Source of the DNA: Winogradskyella undariae
GTDB taxonomy: Bacteria; Bacteroidota; Bacteroidia; Flavobacteriales; Flavobacteriaceae
Length of the DNA stretch: 64,000 bases
Assembly: GCF_013285155.1 (NCBI RefSeq)
Contig: NZ_JABTEL010000010.1
Coordinates: 117,842-181,841 of the forward strand
Direction: 5' to 3'
The notes below the pieces were generated by a model, which saw nothing but the letters and a program-made list of their open reading frames with translations, was not told the DNA's origin and ran no database searches. This document shows positions 44,646 to 54,141 of the stretch, piece after piece. A program made the translations under genes and the position numbers. The first letter of the stretch is position 1. The number at the start of each line of letters is the position of its first letter.

Positions 44646-45332
44646 ATGAAGAGATTAATAGTTATTGGAGGAAGCAAAGGTATAGGCAAAGCAATTGTCA
44701 CATCTTTGCTTTCTTTTTATGATGAAATTGTAAACATAAGCAGAACAGAACCTGAAGAATCTCATCCCAATTTAAAGCATTACAATTGTAATATTTTAAC
44801 GGATGAATTACCTCATATTGAAGAAGCAAACGGATTAGTATATTGCCCAGGAAGTATTAACCTGAAGCCAATAAACAGATTAAGCATAGAAGATTTTAGG
44901 GATGACTTTGAAATCAATGTTATTGGAGCTGTAAAAGCAATTCAAAAGTATATACCTGCACTAAAAAAGGGAAATAACCCCTCTATTGTGCTTTTTAGTA
45001 CAGTTGCTACAAAATTAGGGATGCCTTTTCACGCTAGTGTAGCAGCATCAAAATCAGCCGTTGAAGGTCTAACAAAATCCTTAGGAGCAGAATTAGCACC
45101 AACGATAAGAGTTAATGCCATTGCTCCTACTGTAACGAATACAGAATTAGCTTCTAAACTTTTAAGGAATGAGCGCATGATTGAAAACATGAACGAACGC
45201 CATCCTTTAAAAAAGTATTTACAACCAGAAGAAGTTGCAGATATGGCAGCATTTTTATTATCTGATAAATCAGCTTCTCAGTCTGGTCAGATATTTGAAA
45301 TGGATTGTGGTATTGTAAGTTTTAAATTGTAA
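44646..45332 (+). CDS. SDR-family protein lacking the catalytic tyrosine
   Basis: A 228-residue classical short-chain dehydrogenase fold. The cofactor motif is GGSKGIGKA (8-16), followed by CPGSINLKPI, NVIGAVKAIQKYI and VRVNAIAP-like IRVNAIAP. The catalytic serine is present in FSTV (S118), but the YxxxK motif reads VAASK (V132 to K136), so the usual proton-donating tyrosine is replaced by valine. A C-terminal SGQIFEMDCGIVSFK is standard. Position after folE suggests action on a pterin, like pteridine reductases of the SDR family; the missing Tyr means it may have a changed mechanism or no reductase activity. A strong terminator follows. Confidence 0.87.
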   Translation: MKRLIVIGGSKGIGKAIVTSLLSFYDEIVNISRTEPEESHPNLKHYNCNILTDELPHIEEANGLVYCPGSINLKPINRLSIEDFRDDFEINVIGAVKAIQKYIPALKKGNNPSIVLFSTVATKLGMPFHASVAASKSAVEGLTKSLGAELAPTIRVNAIAPTVTNTELASKLLRNERMIENMNERHPLKKYLQPEEVADMAAFLLSDKSASQSGQIFEMDCGIVSFKL

Positions 45333-45390
45333 TTTCTATTTTAGAAATAAAAAACACAATCAATTACTATTAGGTTTTTGATTATAATTA

Positions 45391-45430
45391 AGCAGAGCGT
45401 ACCGTAAAATGTTTTACGATACGCTCTGTT
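45391..45430. terminator. Strong hairpin terminator at the end of the light-cluster operon
   Basis: AGCAGAGCGTACCGTAAAA (45391-45409) pairs with TTTTACGATACGCTCTGTT (45412-45430), with two mismatches. It lies 58 bp after the SDR stop and serves convergent genes. A short T/A tract follows on the plus strand. The rest of the 233-bp gap shows no other feature. Confidence 0.8.
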
Positions 45431-45565
45431 ATTTTATATAGAATTGGTTTCACAATAAAGTAATAAAGCTTCTTTATAATGAAATCATATATTACAATAT
45501 TTGCATATAACTTATAAAGATTACCCTTCTAAATTATACATAACTACATTTTATGACTTGAGGCT

Positions 45566-45901
45566 TTATGCCTTTTTAAATAAACGTGTAAGACACATAA
45601 GCATATTTTGCTCTGTAATATCAAAATCACCATCTGCAAAGAAAATTGCCTTTATATCTTCTAAAAGTAAGTCGATATCTTCTTTAGTATAGAGGTGTTG
45701 TTCTAAACTAGCTGTAATTTTCTTAATACTTTGATAATCATTATCATCTTCAAACTCTTCGTGAATTTCTTTAAATGATTCCTTATCAACTTTAGAGATA
45801 ATTAATTTACGCTCTACTTCAGACTCTTTAAAGTCTGCATTCGCAGCGAAAAGCAAAATGTAAGCGACGAGTTCGTCTCTTGTCCAATCTATTCTGTTCA
45901 T
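45566..45901 (-). CDS. TerB-like small acidic protein
   Basis: A 111-residue acidic, all-helical protein. The N terminus DELVAYILLFAANADFKESE and the C-terminal IKAIFFADGDFDITEQNM segment, with acidic residues spaced as in metal-binding TerB-like (DjlA N-terminal-like) domains, suggest that fold. No other motif is seen. It is 7 bp downstream of the sulfurtransferase gene on the same strand and probably cotranscribed. The function of such stand-alone TerB-like proteins in flavobacteria is unknown. Confidence 0.7.
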   Translation of the reverse strand: MNRIDWTRDELVAYILLFAANADFKESEVERKLIISKVDKESFKEIHEEFEDDNDYQSIKKITASLEQHLYTKEDIDLLLEDIKAIFFADGDFDITEQNMLMCLTRLFKKA

Positions 45902-45908
45902 TTTATAT

Positions 45909-46754
45909 TTATGTTAAACTTCCATATTCGGTCCATGATCCATCATAGACAATTAATTGTTTATAATCACAAATTGTGGCTGCTAATGCTAAAATACAAG
46001 CGGTAATACCAGATCCACAACTAAAGACTAAAGGACTTTGTTCTTCGACTAAAATATTAAATATTTTTGAGAGTTCTTCCTTTGGTCGTAATTTATAACC
46101 ATTTAATAATAGTGTGTAAGGTATATTTTTTGAATTAGGAATCGTTCCACGCCTTAATCCTTCCTTAGGTTCGTCTACCTCACAATTAAAACGCGCTTCC
46201 GATCTCGCATCAACAATTAATGCATCAGAATCTTTTTGAAAGGCTTTAATACCTTCAAAATTAGTCATTAAATCACCATGAAAAACAGCTTTAAAATTAC
46301 CTAGTTTATAATTTTGATTGTTATAATTCTCAATTTGAAAATCTTGAAGTTGCCATTCTGGTAATCCACCATTTAAAACAGCAATATTTTCAAAGCCAAA
46401 AACTTTAAATAGCCACCAAACTCTTGCACTTGAATATATCCCTTTGTCATCGTAAACAACAATAGCAGATTCAGAATTTATACCTAATAACTGGGCTTCT
46501 TTTTCAAATTGTTCTTTTGAAGGTAATGTGCTTGGAAAAGGTGCCGAAATATCGCTAAATTTCTTTTTGATATCAAAAAATCTAGCATTTGGTATACGGG
46601 TTGAATTAGTATCGATCACTTTATTAATTGTAGCATCTAACACAATTAAGTTAGAAGAATTAATGTGATTATTAAGCCACTCTACAGAAACTACGTTAGA
46701 ACTTATATCGATTGTTTTCAATATCTTATTTATTAAAAATATTAGACTGAACAC
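45909..46754 (-). CDS. Two-domain sulfurtransferase (rhodanese / 3-mercaptopyruvate sulfurtransferase)
   Basis: Transfers sulfur from thiosulfate or 3-mercaptopyruvate to a thiophilic acceptor. Both rhodanese domains are present: an inactive N-terminal one (RIPNARFFDI, VVYDDKGIYSSARVWWLFK, VLNGGLPEWQ) and a catalytic C-terminal one with DARSEARF, GTIPNSKNIPY and the active-site loop CGSGIT. CGSGxT is the form of mercaptopyruvate sulfurtransferases rather than CRKGVT of thiosulfate-type enzymes, which favours SseA-like activity. The start is uncertain: the first 11 residues are oddly hydrophobic, and a TTG at 46721 (giving MKTIDISSN) fits the family N terminus better. Confidence 0.88.
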   Translation of the reverse strand: MFSLIFLINKILKTIDISSNVVSVEWLNNHINSSNLIVLDATINKVIDTNSTRIPNARFFDIKKKFSDISAPFPSTLPSKEQFEKEAQLLGINSESAIVVYDDKGIYSSARVWWLFKVFGFENIAVLNGGLPEWQLQDFQIENYNNQNYKLGNFKAVFHGDLMTNFEGIKAFQKDSDALIVDARSEARFNCEVDEPKEGLRRGTIPNSKNIPYTLLLNGYKLRPKEELSKIFNILVEEQSPLVFSCGSGITACILALAATICDYKQLIVYDGSWTEYGSLT

Positions 46755-46837
46755 TACATACTAATTCAAATTTCATTTATACGTTTTATTTGATTGTTAT
46801 AAATTTAAAAATAATTTTGAATCCAACGTTATGCAAA

Positions 46838-48283
46838 TTAAGAATCTAAGTCAAAAGTTTCTGAAGGGTTCTCGTGTTCTTTATAATCTAACATGTTTTC
46901 CCCATCTGCAATGATAGAACAAACAGCAGCATCTCCAGTTACATTTACAACCGTTCTAAACATGTCTAAAATTCTATCTACAGGAAAAATTATAGCAATC
47001 CAAGCCGGGTTAAGACCTACAGAACTCAATACAATAATTAACATTACTAAACCTGCACTTGGTACTGCTGCTGAACCAACAGAAGCTAAAGTTGCCGTTA
47101 AAACAACAGTAACTTGCTGTGCTATGGTTAAATCTATCATGTGCATTTGTGCCAAAAAGATAACAGCAACGGCTTGATAAAGACTTGTACCATCCATATT
47201 TACAGTTGCCCCAATTGGCAATACAAAACTGCTTATTTTTTTATCGACTCCTAAATTTTCTTCTACACATTCCATAGTAACAGGAAGTGTAGCAGCACTA
47301 CTTGATGTTGAAAAAGCTAAAGTTTGCGCAGGACTCATTGCTTTAAAAAAGCCTTTATATGGGATTTTCTTCACGAAAATCTTTAAAATCATTGGATAAA
47401 TTACAAATATCATTAAAAGCAATCCAATTAAAACAGTCATAGAATACCAACTTAATCCTTTAAAAATCTCTACAACTTTACCTATGTCATCTCCAGCCAT
47501 TTTACTAACCACACCTGCTAATAAAGCAAACACAAAAAATGGTGCACCTTGCATAACAATATCCACCATTTTAAGAAAAACTTCATTAACACCATTTACA
47601 AAATTTAGTACAGGTGATGCCTTTTCTGAAGGCACAAATAATAAACAGACCCCAAAGAAAATGGCAAAAAATATAATTTGAAGCATTCGACCGTTATTAG
47701 ATAACGATTGAAAAAAGTTACTAGGAACAATATCTACTAAAGCTTGTAATGGAGTAGCATCTTTACGCGTTTTAACTGTTTTCATTTTATCTGAGACAGC
47801 CGCATCTTTTAATTGACTTTTTGATAATTCTGAAATTTCTTGGGCACGTTCAAAAAATTCTGGTTTTTGAAGATAGTTAATCCCATCTTTAATTACATGT
47901 CCTTCATTAGAAGCCCAAATTTCGTAACTGATACGATTGTCTATTCGGCTTTGTTCATCTATAAGTTCTCCTGGTTTAACTAAGTTTACGAGTACTAATC
48001 CTAATGAAATAGCCATAATTGTGGTTACCAAATATATCCCCAAAGTTTTTCCTCCCATGCGGCCTAAACTTTTAGGATCACCAATATTAGCAACACCTCC
48101 TATTATAGAAAATAAAACTAGCGGAACAGCAATCAACTTTAATAAATTAATAAAAATAGTTCCGAATGGATCGATCCAATTAATAGTAAATTGGCTCCAT
48201 CCCATTGTGCTTGAAATTAAAGCCCAAATGATTCCTAAAACCATTCCTATTATAATCTTCCAGTGTAATGCTAGTTTTTTCAT
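46838..48283 (-). CDS. Dicarboxylate/amino acid:cation symporter (DAACS family)
   Basis: Trimeric inner-membrane symporter of 481 residues for C4-dicarboxylates or glutamate/aspartate with protons or sodium. Key motifs are PLVLFSIIGGVANIGD, the hairpin-1 serine-rich SSSAATLPVTMEC, PIGATVNMDGTSLYQ in helix 7, SVGSAAVPSAGLVML in hairpin 2 and DRILDMFRTVVNVTGDA in helix 8. An insertion of about 70 charged residues (roughly 113-185, starting GELIDEQSRIDNR) lies between early helices, longer than in GltP. Monocistronic, in the same direction as aroC. Confidence 0.92.
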   Translation of the reverse strand: MKKLALHWKIIIGMVLGIIWALISSTMGWSQFTINWIDPFGTIFINLLKLIAVPLVLFSIIGGVANIGDPKSLGRMGGKTLGIYLVTTIMAISLGLVLVNLVKPGELIDEQSRIDNRISYEIWASNEGHVIKDGINYLQKPEFFERAQEISELSKSQLKDAAVSDKMKTVKTRKDATPLQALVDIVPSNFFQSLSNNGRMLQIIFFAIFFGVCLLFVPSEKASPVLNFVNGVNEVFLKMVDIVMQGAPFFVFALLAGVVSKMAGDDIGKVVEIFKGLSWYSMTVLIGLLLMIFVIYPMILKIFVKKIPYKGFFKAMSPAQTLAFSTSSSAATLPVTMECVEENLGVDKKISSFVLPIGATVNMDGTSLYQAVAVIFLAQMHMIDLTIAQQVTVVLTATLASVGSAAVPSAGLVMLIIVLSSVGLNPAWIAIIFPVDRILDMFRTVVNVTGDAAVCSIIADGENMLDYKEHENPSETFDLDS

Positions 48284-48384
48284 AAGCTATATTCCTCTTA
48301 AAATAGGAATTTCTTCAATATTTATTAGGGTTTAATGTGATATCTATTCAACTTGATAAAAAGTAACACACTTTAATTTTTAAT

Positions 48385-49455
48385 TTACCAATCTCTAGAC
48401 TCTTGTCTACGCAAAAGGATATTATCTGCAATGACTAAAGCAGCCATAGCCTCAACAATAGGCACCGCCCTTGGTACAACACAAGGATCGTGTCTGCCTT
48501 TTCCTTGCATTTCTACAATTTCTCCGGCACTATTTAATGCATCTTGTTTCTGAATTACGGTAGCAACAGGTTTAAAAGCGACTCTAAAGTAAATATCCAT
48601 ACCATTACTAATACCTCCTTGTATACCTCCAGATAAATTAGTTATTGTACTTCCGTCTTTATTAAATAAATCGTTATGCTCACTTCCTGTCATTTTTGCA
48701 CCACAGAAACCACTACCATATTCAAAACCTTTAACGGCATTGATGGACAACATGGCTTTTCCTAATTCAGCATGCAATTTATCAAAAACAGGTTCACCTA
48801 ATCCAACAGGGACGTTTTGTATAACACAAGTAATTGTCCCTCCTATGGTGTCTCCTAATTTTTTAATTTCTTCTACTTTAGTAATCATTTTCTCTGCAGT
48901 AGCTTCATCTGGACAACGAATAGCGTTAGATTCTGTTTTACTAAAATCTAGAGCCTGATAAGGTTTATCTATAAAAATTTCTCCTACAGAAGACGTAAAT
49001 GCGTTTATTTTAATTGATGCTATAAATTGTTTTGCAATAGCACCGGCAACAACTCTAGAAGCTGTTTCTCGAGCAGAACTACGTCCTCCTCCTCTATAAT
49101 CTCTTACTCCATACTTTTTTTCGTAAGTATAATCTGCATGACTAGGACGATATACATCTTTAATATGCGAGTAATCTTTAGATTTTTGATTGGTATTATG
49201 AATTACAAAACCTATAGGCGTTCCGGTAGTAACACCCTCAAAAACACCTGAATAAAACTCTACAGTATCGGGTTCTTTTCGTTGTGTAACTATTTTAGAC
49301 TGACCAGGTTTGCGGCGATTTAACTCATTCTGAATCGCTTCAAAATCTAGTTCAATTCCCGATGGACAACCGTCTATAACACCACCTATTGCTGCTCCAT
49401 GAGACTCGCCAAATGTGGTGAGTTTGAATAACTTTCCGAATGAATTTCCTGCCAT
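48385..49455 (-). CDS. aroC: Chorismate synthase
   Basis: Last step of the shikimate pathway: EPSP to chorismate with reduced FMN. The protein has 356 residues, typical length. Signatures are [18 protein letters not shown] at the N terminus, [22 protein letters not shown], the FMN-site [10 protein letters not shown], and the C-terminal [16 protein letters not shown] and [20 protein letters not shown]. Divergent from the LpxH-like gene. Its product feeds pabB at 20.6 kb. Confidence 0.96.
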   Translation of the reverse strand: MAGNSFGKLFKLTTFGESHGAAIGGVIDGCPSGIELDFEAIQNELNRRKPGQSKIVTQRKEPDTVEFYSGVFEGVTTGTPIGFVIHNTNQKSKDYSHIKDVYRPSHADYTYEKKYGVRDYRGGGRSSARETASRVVAGAIAKQFIASIKINAFTSSVGEIFIDKPYQALDFSKTESNAIRCPDEATAEKMITKVEEIKKLGDTIGGTITCVIQNVPVGLGEPVFDKLHAELGKAMLSINAVKGFEYGSGFCGAKMTGSEHNDLFNKDGSTITNLSGGIQGGISNGMDIYFRVAFKPVATVIQKQDALNSAGEIVEMQGKGRHDPCVVPRAVPIVEAMAALVIADNILLRRQESRDW

Positions 49456-49667
49456 TACAATATAATTTTACGCTAATGTAAATGTTCTAAGACAGAAACA
49501 AAAATTGAAAAGTGCTTTTTACTGTGTTATTTCAATGTTAACATGGTTTTTAACTTACTTATTTTTCATAACAAAATAGTAACAATTTGCTTATAGTAAA
49601 TTAATCATTGGTTTACAGTCTATTAACTAGAAACCTTGTTCTTTGTAACATATTCAAAAAACACATT

Positions 49668-50522
49668 GTGAATTTAAAACGAAAAGTTGAAATAGCCGTT
49701 ATCTCTGATGTACACTTGGGTACCTTTGGGTGCCAAGCAAAACAACTTTTAACTTACCTGAATAGTATTGAACCTAAAAAACTAATTTTAAATGGGGATA
49801 TTATTGATATCTGGCAATTTAAAAAACGTTACTTCCCAAAATCACATTTAAGTGTCATAAAAAAAATCATGGATTTTGCTGCAAATGGTGTTGAAGTCGT
49901 TTATATCACAGGGAATCATGATGAAATGCTTCGAAAATTCACTGATACCGAAATCGGAAACATATCAATCGTTAATAAGTTAGTCTTAGACTTAGATGGT
50001 AAAAAAGCATGGTTTTTTCATGGTGATGTGTTTGATATCTCTATTCAGAATGCAAAATGGTTAGCAAAACTAGGTGGATGGGGTTACGATTTTTTAATCT
50101 TAATTAATGGTTGTGTTAATTGGTGCTTGCTAAAAATGGGGAGAGAACGTTATTCTTTATCTAAAAAAATAAAGAATAGTGTAAAAGGTGCTATCAAATA
50201 TATTAACGATTTTGAAGAAGTTGCCACCGATTTAGCTATTAAAAATGGTTATGATTATGTGATTTGCGGACACATTCATCAACCAAAAATGCTTGTTAAA
50301 GAGAATAAATTAGGAAAAACAACTTACTTAAACTCTGGTGATTGGGTTGAAAATTTTACAGCGCTAGAATACCAATTCAAACGCTGGAAAATTTACAACT
50401 ATAATAATGATAAATTAAGTCCTTTTTTTGCCGATGAAGACATTAAAGAGATGAACACACAAGATCTCATTGCGGCTATTACCATTGTTGAGCAACCTAA
50501 AAGAAAGAAAAAATTAAAGTAA
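49668..50522 (+). CDS. LpxH-like UDP-2,3-diacylglucosamine diphosphatase / metallophosphoesterase
   Basis: Calcineurin-like phosphoesterase that probably removes UMP from UDP-2,3-diacylglucosamine in lipid A synthesis. All dimetal motifs are intact: SDVHLG, NGDIIDIW, GNHDE, FFHGD and GHIHQP. I start it at the GTG at 49668 (MNLKRKVEIAVISDVHLG), because the family begins a few residues before SDVHLG; a TTG 60 bp upstream would add a long unsupported tail. With that start it has 284 residues. The basic tail KRKKKLK is unusual and may touch the membrane. The last 9 bp overlap the end of the convergent FAD oxidase gene. Together with kdsC it serves lipopolysaccharide assembly. Confidence 0.87.
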   Translation: MNLKRKVEIAVISDVHLGTFGCQAKQLLTYLNSIEPKKLILNGDIIDIWQFKKRYFPKSHLSVIKKIMDFAANGVEVVYITGNHDEMLRKFTDTEIGNISIVNKLVLDLDGKKAWFFHGDVFDISIQNAKWLAKLGGWGYDFLILINGCVNWCLLKMGRERYSLSKKIKNSVKGAIKYINDFEEVATDLAIKNGYDYVICGHIHQPKMLVKENKLGKTTYLNSGDWVENFTALEYQFKRWKIYNYNNDKLSPFFADEDIKEMNTQDLIAAITIVEQPKRKKKLK

Positions 50523-53441
50523 TGCTTCCTTTAATATTGTAATTGGATGTTTTGCTTTTCTACCTGTTCCATCTTTAATTTGATGTCTACAACTTGTTCC
50601 ATTTGCTGAAATCATAGTATCTTCTGAAGCTTTTCTAATCGCAGGAAATAACGTTTGCTCACCTATTTGCATACTCACATCGTAGTGCTCTTTTTCGTAC
50701 CCAAAACTTCCTGCCATACCACAACAACCACTAGGTATAACTGTGACTTTATAATTTGTAGGAAGGTTTAAAACATCAAAACTAGATTTCTGATTGGCTA
50801 ATGCTTTTTGATGGCAATGACCATGAAATTTAATAGTCTTCGCTTCTTTAGTAAATTGATCTGAAGTAATATGTCCTAACGTAATTTCTTGCTGAATAAA
50901 TTCTTCTATAATAAACGTATGCTTTGCGATAGATTTTGCTGCTTCTTTATCATCCGCTAACTTAAGATACTCATCTTTAAACGTTAATATAGCTGAAGGT
51001 TCTATTCCTATTAAAGGGGTGTTTTCTGATATTAAATCTTTAAAATGCGAAACATTTTTATTAGCCATTTTCTTGGCATCTTTCACTAAACCTTTAGATA
51101 ACATAGCACGACCAGATTCTGAATGAGAAATAAGGTTTACTTTATAATTTAAGGTTGTTAAAAGTGAAATGGCATCTACTCCTATTTCGGTATCTAAATG
51201 ATTAGTAAACTCATCATTGAACAGATATAGTTCTTTAATAAATTTGCCTTTAAATTCTTGATTACTGAAACCTTTAAACTCTTTTTCTAAACTCTTATAT
51301 GATATTAAAGGTAAACTTCTTTCTTTAGCAATTCCGCCAACAGATTTTATGATAGAACTTGTAAAACTATTGGTAAACATAAAATTGGTGATACCAGGAA
51401 CAAGGCTTGCAAAACCGTTAATCTTATTATTAAAAGCAAATAGTTTTGTACGCATTGGTACACCATTTACTTTCTGATATTGGTATTGAAACTCAGCTTT
51501 TAAACTTGCAATATCTACACTACTTGGACATTCGCTTTTACAAGCTTTACAACTTAAACATAAATCGAAAACTTCTTTTAACTCTTTATGATCAAAGCGA
51601 TTGGCTTTTTCGGAATTGGTTAAAAATTCTCTCAATGTATTAGCACGACCTCTAGTAGTATCCTTTTCGTTTCTTGTGGCTCTATAACTCGGACACATAA
51701 CACCTCCAAACTCAGGTAATTTTCTACAATCACCAGAACCATTACATTTTTCTGCTGCACGTAAAATTCCTTGAGATTCCGAAAAGTCGAGTAAAGTTTC
51801 AATTTCAGGTTCTTTTCTCCCTACTTCATAACGTAAACTTTTATCCATAGGATAAGCATCTACAATTTTCCCTGGATTAAAAATATTATTAGCATCAAAA
51901 ACCGATTTAATTCGTTTTACGATGGTATAATTAGCTTCCCCAATCATCAGAGGAATAAATTCTGCCCGTACAATACCATCTCCATGTTCTCCAGACATAG
52001 AACCTTTGTATTTCTTAACTAATTTGGCAACATCAGTTGTTATTTTTCGAAATAAAACAACATCCTCTTTCTGTTTTAAATCTAGTATTGGTCTTAAATG
52101 CAACTCCCCTGCTCCTGCATGAGCATAATACACCGCGTTTTGGTGATAAGACTTCATTAATGCTGTAAACTCAGAAATATAAGCATCTAAATCTTCAACA
52201 GCCACGGCCGTATCCTCAATACAAGCTACCGCTTTTTTATCGCCTATAATATTTCCTAACAATCCTAAACCAGCTTTTCGTAATTCTACAGCTTTATCAA
52301 TATCTTCCCCTTTTAAAATTGGCGCCGCATAAGATAATTGAAGTGTGTTTACTGCAATTAAAAATTGTTCAATATCCTTATGTAATTGCGCTTCTGTATC
52401 TGCTTTTAATTCACACATTAAAATAGCAGCAGGTTCACCTTCTACAAATTTTCGGTTTTCTTGCTGTGTTTTATTGTGTTTTGTAAGATTTAAAATGGTA
52501 TGATCCATCATCTCACACGTATGCAAATTATATTGCATTACAGTTGCTACAGACTTTAAACAGTTAGCTATACTTTCAAAATGTAAAGCTATTATAGCAC
52601 TTTCTGTTGGTGGCAACACATCTAATTGTAATGTGATTTCTGTTGTAAAAGCTAATGTTCCTTCACTACCAGACAATAATTGACACATATTAAAATCTAC
52701 GTCTGAATTGGATAAAGCTGACGATTTTATCAATTCATCAATAGCATAACCTGTATTTCTTCGGTGTATTTCTGGCTTAGGGAAATTATCTTGAATTTGC
52801 TTCTGAACAATTTCTGATTTCAACTCGTTATAGATCTTGTTATAAATAGCGCCTTCAAGATTATCTAATTTTAATTTTTCTTGAAATGCTTCCTTAGATA
52901 AATTTGAAAATTCAGCATCACTTCCATCACTTAAAATAGTTTTTAGATTGATAACTTTTTCACGAGTTACTCCATATTGAATAGATGTGGTTCCGGAAGA
53001 GTTGTTACCAACCATTCCACCAATCATACAACGGTTAGAAGTGGATGTATTTGGCCCAAAAAATAATCCAAAGGGTTTTAAATAATTATTAAGTTCATCT
53101 CTAACTACGCCTGGTTGTACGGTTACTGTCCGTGCTTTTTCATTAATATCTAAAATTCTGGTAAAATGTTTAGAAACATCTACTACAATCCCCTCACCAA
53201 CACACTGACCCGCTAAAGATGTACCTGCTGTTCTAGGAATTAAAGATGTTTTATTGTTATTTGCAAAAGCAATCAATAATTTAATATCATTATTGTCTTT
53301 TGGTAAAGCTACTGCCAAAGGAAGTTTTCTATATACCGAAGCGTCCGTTGCATATAACTTTTGCATTAAATCATCAGTATGTAATTCTCCTTTTAATTTT
53401 GATTTTAAAGTTTGAAACTCTAAGCGCATTTCATTTTTCAT
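50514..53441 (-). CDS. FAD- and (Fe-S)-binding oxidoreductase (D-lactate/glycolate dehydrogenase type)
   Basis: A 975-residue fusion of three parts. First is a PCMH-type FAD-binding domain (RTAGTSLAGQCVGEGIVVDV, PNTSTSNRCMIGGMVGNNSS) with an FAD-oxidase C domain (YYAHAGAGELHLRPILDLK, SGEHGDGIVRAEF). Second is a ferredoxin-like region with CNGSGDCRK and CLSCKACKSECPSSVD for 4Fe-4S binding. Third is a CCG (heterodisulfide-reductase-like) domain (HGHCHQKAL, PSGCCGMAGSFGYE). Such proteins oxidise 2-hydroxy acids, for example D-lactate, and pass electrons to quinone or another carrier. The substrate is not fixed by sequence. It ends 9 bp inside the convergent LpxH-like gene. Confidence 0.9.
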   Translation of the reverse strand: MKNEMRLEFQTLKSKLKGELHTDDLMQKLYATDASVYRKLPLAVALPKDNNDIKLLIAFANNNKTSLIPRTAGTSLAGQCVGEGIVVDVSKHFTRILDINEKARTVTVQPGVVRDELNNYLKPFGLFFGPNTSTSNRCMIGGMVGNNSSGTTSIQYGVTREKVINLKTILSDGSDAEFSNLSKEAFQEKLKLDNLEGAIYNKIYNELKSEIVQKQIQDNFPKPEIHRRNTGYAIDELIKSSALSNSDVDFNMCQLLSGSEGTLAFTTEITLQLDVLPPTESAIIALHFESIANCLKSVATVMQYNLHTCEMMDHTILNLTKHNKTQQENRKFVEGEPAAILMCELKADTEAQLHKDIEQFLIAVNTLQLSYAAPILKGEDIDKAVELRKAGLGLLGNIIGDKKAVACIEDTAVAVEDLDAYISEFTALMKSYHQNAVYYAHAGAGELHLRPILDLKQKEDVVLFRKITTDVAKLVKKYKGSMSGEHGDGIVRAEFIPLMIGEANYTIVKRIKSVFDANNIFNPGKIVDAYPMDKSLRYEVGRKEPEIETLLDFSESQGILRAAEKCNGSGDCRKLPEFGGVMCPSYRATRNEKDTTRGRANTLREFLTNSEKANRFDHKELKEVFDLCLSCKACKSECPSSVDIASLKAEFQYQYQKVNGVPMRTKLFAFNNKINGFASLVPGITNFMFTNSFTSSIIKSVGGIAKERSLPLISYKSLEKEFKGFSNQEFKGKFIKELYLFNDEFTNHLDTEIGVDAISLLTTLNYKVNLISHSESGRAMLSKGLVKDAKKMANKNVSHFKDLISENTPLIGIEPSAILTFKDEYLKLADDKEAAKSIAKHTFIIEEFIQQEITLGHITSDQFTKEAKTIKFHGHCHQKALANQKSSFDVLNLPTNYKVTVIPSGCCGMAGSFGYEKEHYDVSMQIGEQTLFPAIRKASEDTMISANGTSCRHQIKDGTGRKAKHPITILKEALL

Positions 53442-53512
53442 AAGGGTTAATAATCGATCGAAACGAGTTATAAATTTGTCTTAAAAAAATGGTCAATCAG
53501 TCAATTTAGATT

Positions 53513-53520
53513 TAATTTTG
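53513..53520 (+). promoter_or_regulatory. -7 box of the outer-membrane barrel gene
   Basis: TAATTTTG matches the Bacteroidota TAnnTTTG -7 element and lies 62 bp before the preferred ATG at 53583. No -33 TTG is found at the usual distance. Confidence 0.4.
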
Positions 53521-53582
53521 ACGTTATGAAGATTAGTATTAAACAAGATGCTAAAATTATGAATTTAAACTGTAAAATTATT

Positions 53583-54071
53583 ATGAAGAAATTATTTTTA
53601 TTAGGATTATTTACCATTGGATTTATAGGATTATCAAGTGCTCAAGAAATTGCTGACAATGCAATTGGACTTCGTTTAGGAGATAGTGATGGATTTGGTA
53701 CTGAAATCTCTTACCAACATGCATTAGGAGGTAATAATAGATTAGAAGCTGATTTGGGTTGGAGAAGTGGTAATGAGTATGATGGATTTAAATTAGCTGG
53801 TTTATACCAATGGATATGGAATATAGAAGGTGGATTTAACTGGTACGCAGGTGCTGGTGGAGGACTAGGGTCTTATAGTTATGATAATTATTATAATGAT
53901 AATAGCGACTATGACGAAACTTTTGTTTTTGTTGCGGGTGACGTAGGATTAGAATACAGTTTTGACTTTCCTTTATTACTATCTCTAGATTTTAGACCTG
54001 AATTAGGTTTTGGAGATAATAATGATGATTTAGATTTTGATATTGCCTTAGGTGTGAGATACCAATTCTAA
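53583..54071 (+). CDS. Small outer-membrane beta-barrel protein
   Basis: A secreted protein of 162 residues from the ATG at 53583, chosen because it starts the signal peptide MKKLFLLGLFTIGFIGLSSA; an ATG 57 bp upstream would add a non-signal tail. The mature part shows alternating hydrophobic and polar beta strands with aromatic girdle residues (AGLYQWIWNIEGGFNWYAG, FVAGDVGLEYSFDFPLLL, DFRPELGFG) and ends in a C-terminal phenylalanine (GVRYQF), as outer-membrane proteins do. About eight strands would fit. It may be a structural or small-molecule barrel; a loop rich in Asp, Asn and Tyr (DNYYNDNSDYDE) could bind calcium. Confidence 0.78.
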   Translation: MKKLFLLGLFTIGFIGLSSAQEIADNAIGLRLGDSDGFGTEISYQHALGGNNRLEADLGWRSGNEYDGFKLAGLYQWIWNIEGGFNWYAGAGGGLGSYSYDNYYNDNSDYDETFVFVAGDVGLEYSFDFPLLLSLDFRPELGFGDNNDDLDFDIALGVRYQF

Positions 54072-54095
54072 AAAAACAATAGCACATAATATATT

Positions 54096-54124
54096 AAACC
54101 ACCTTTAACGAGGTGGTTTTTTTA
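54096..54124. terminator. Bidirectional rho-independent terminator
   Basis: AAACCACCT (54096-54104) pairs with AGGTGGTTT (54111-54119), with a 6-nt loop and a run of seven Ts on the plus strand. It separates the outer-membrane protein gene from the convergent TIGR03915 gene. Confidence 0.88.
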
Positions 54125-54141
54125 TGCTAAAAATATCTGTT

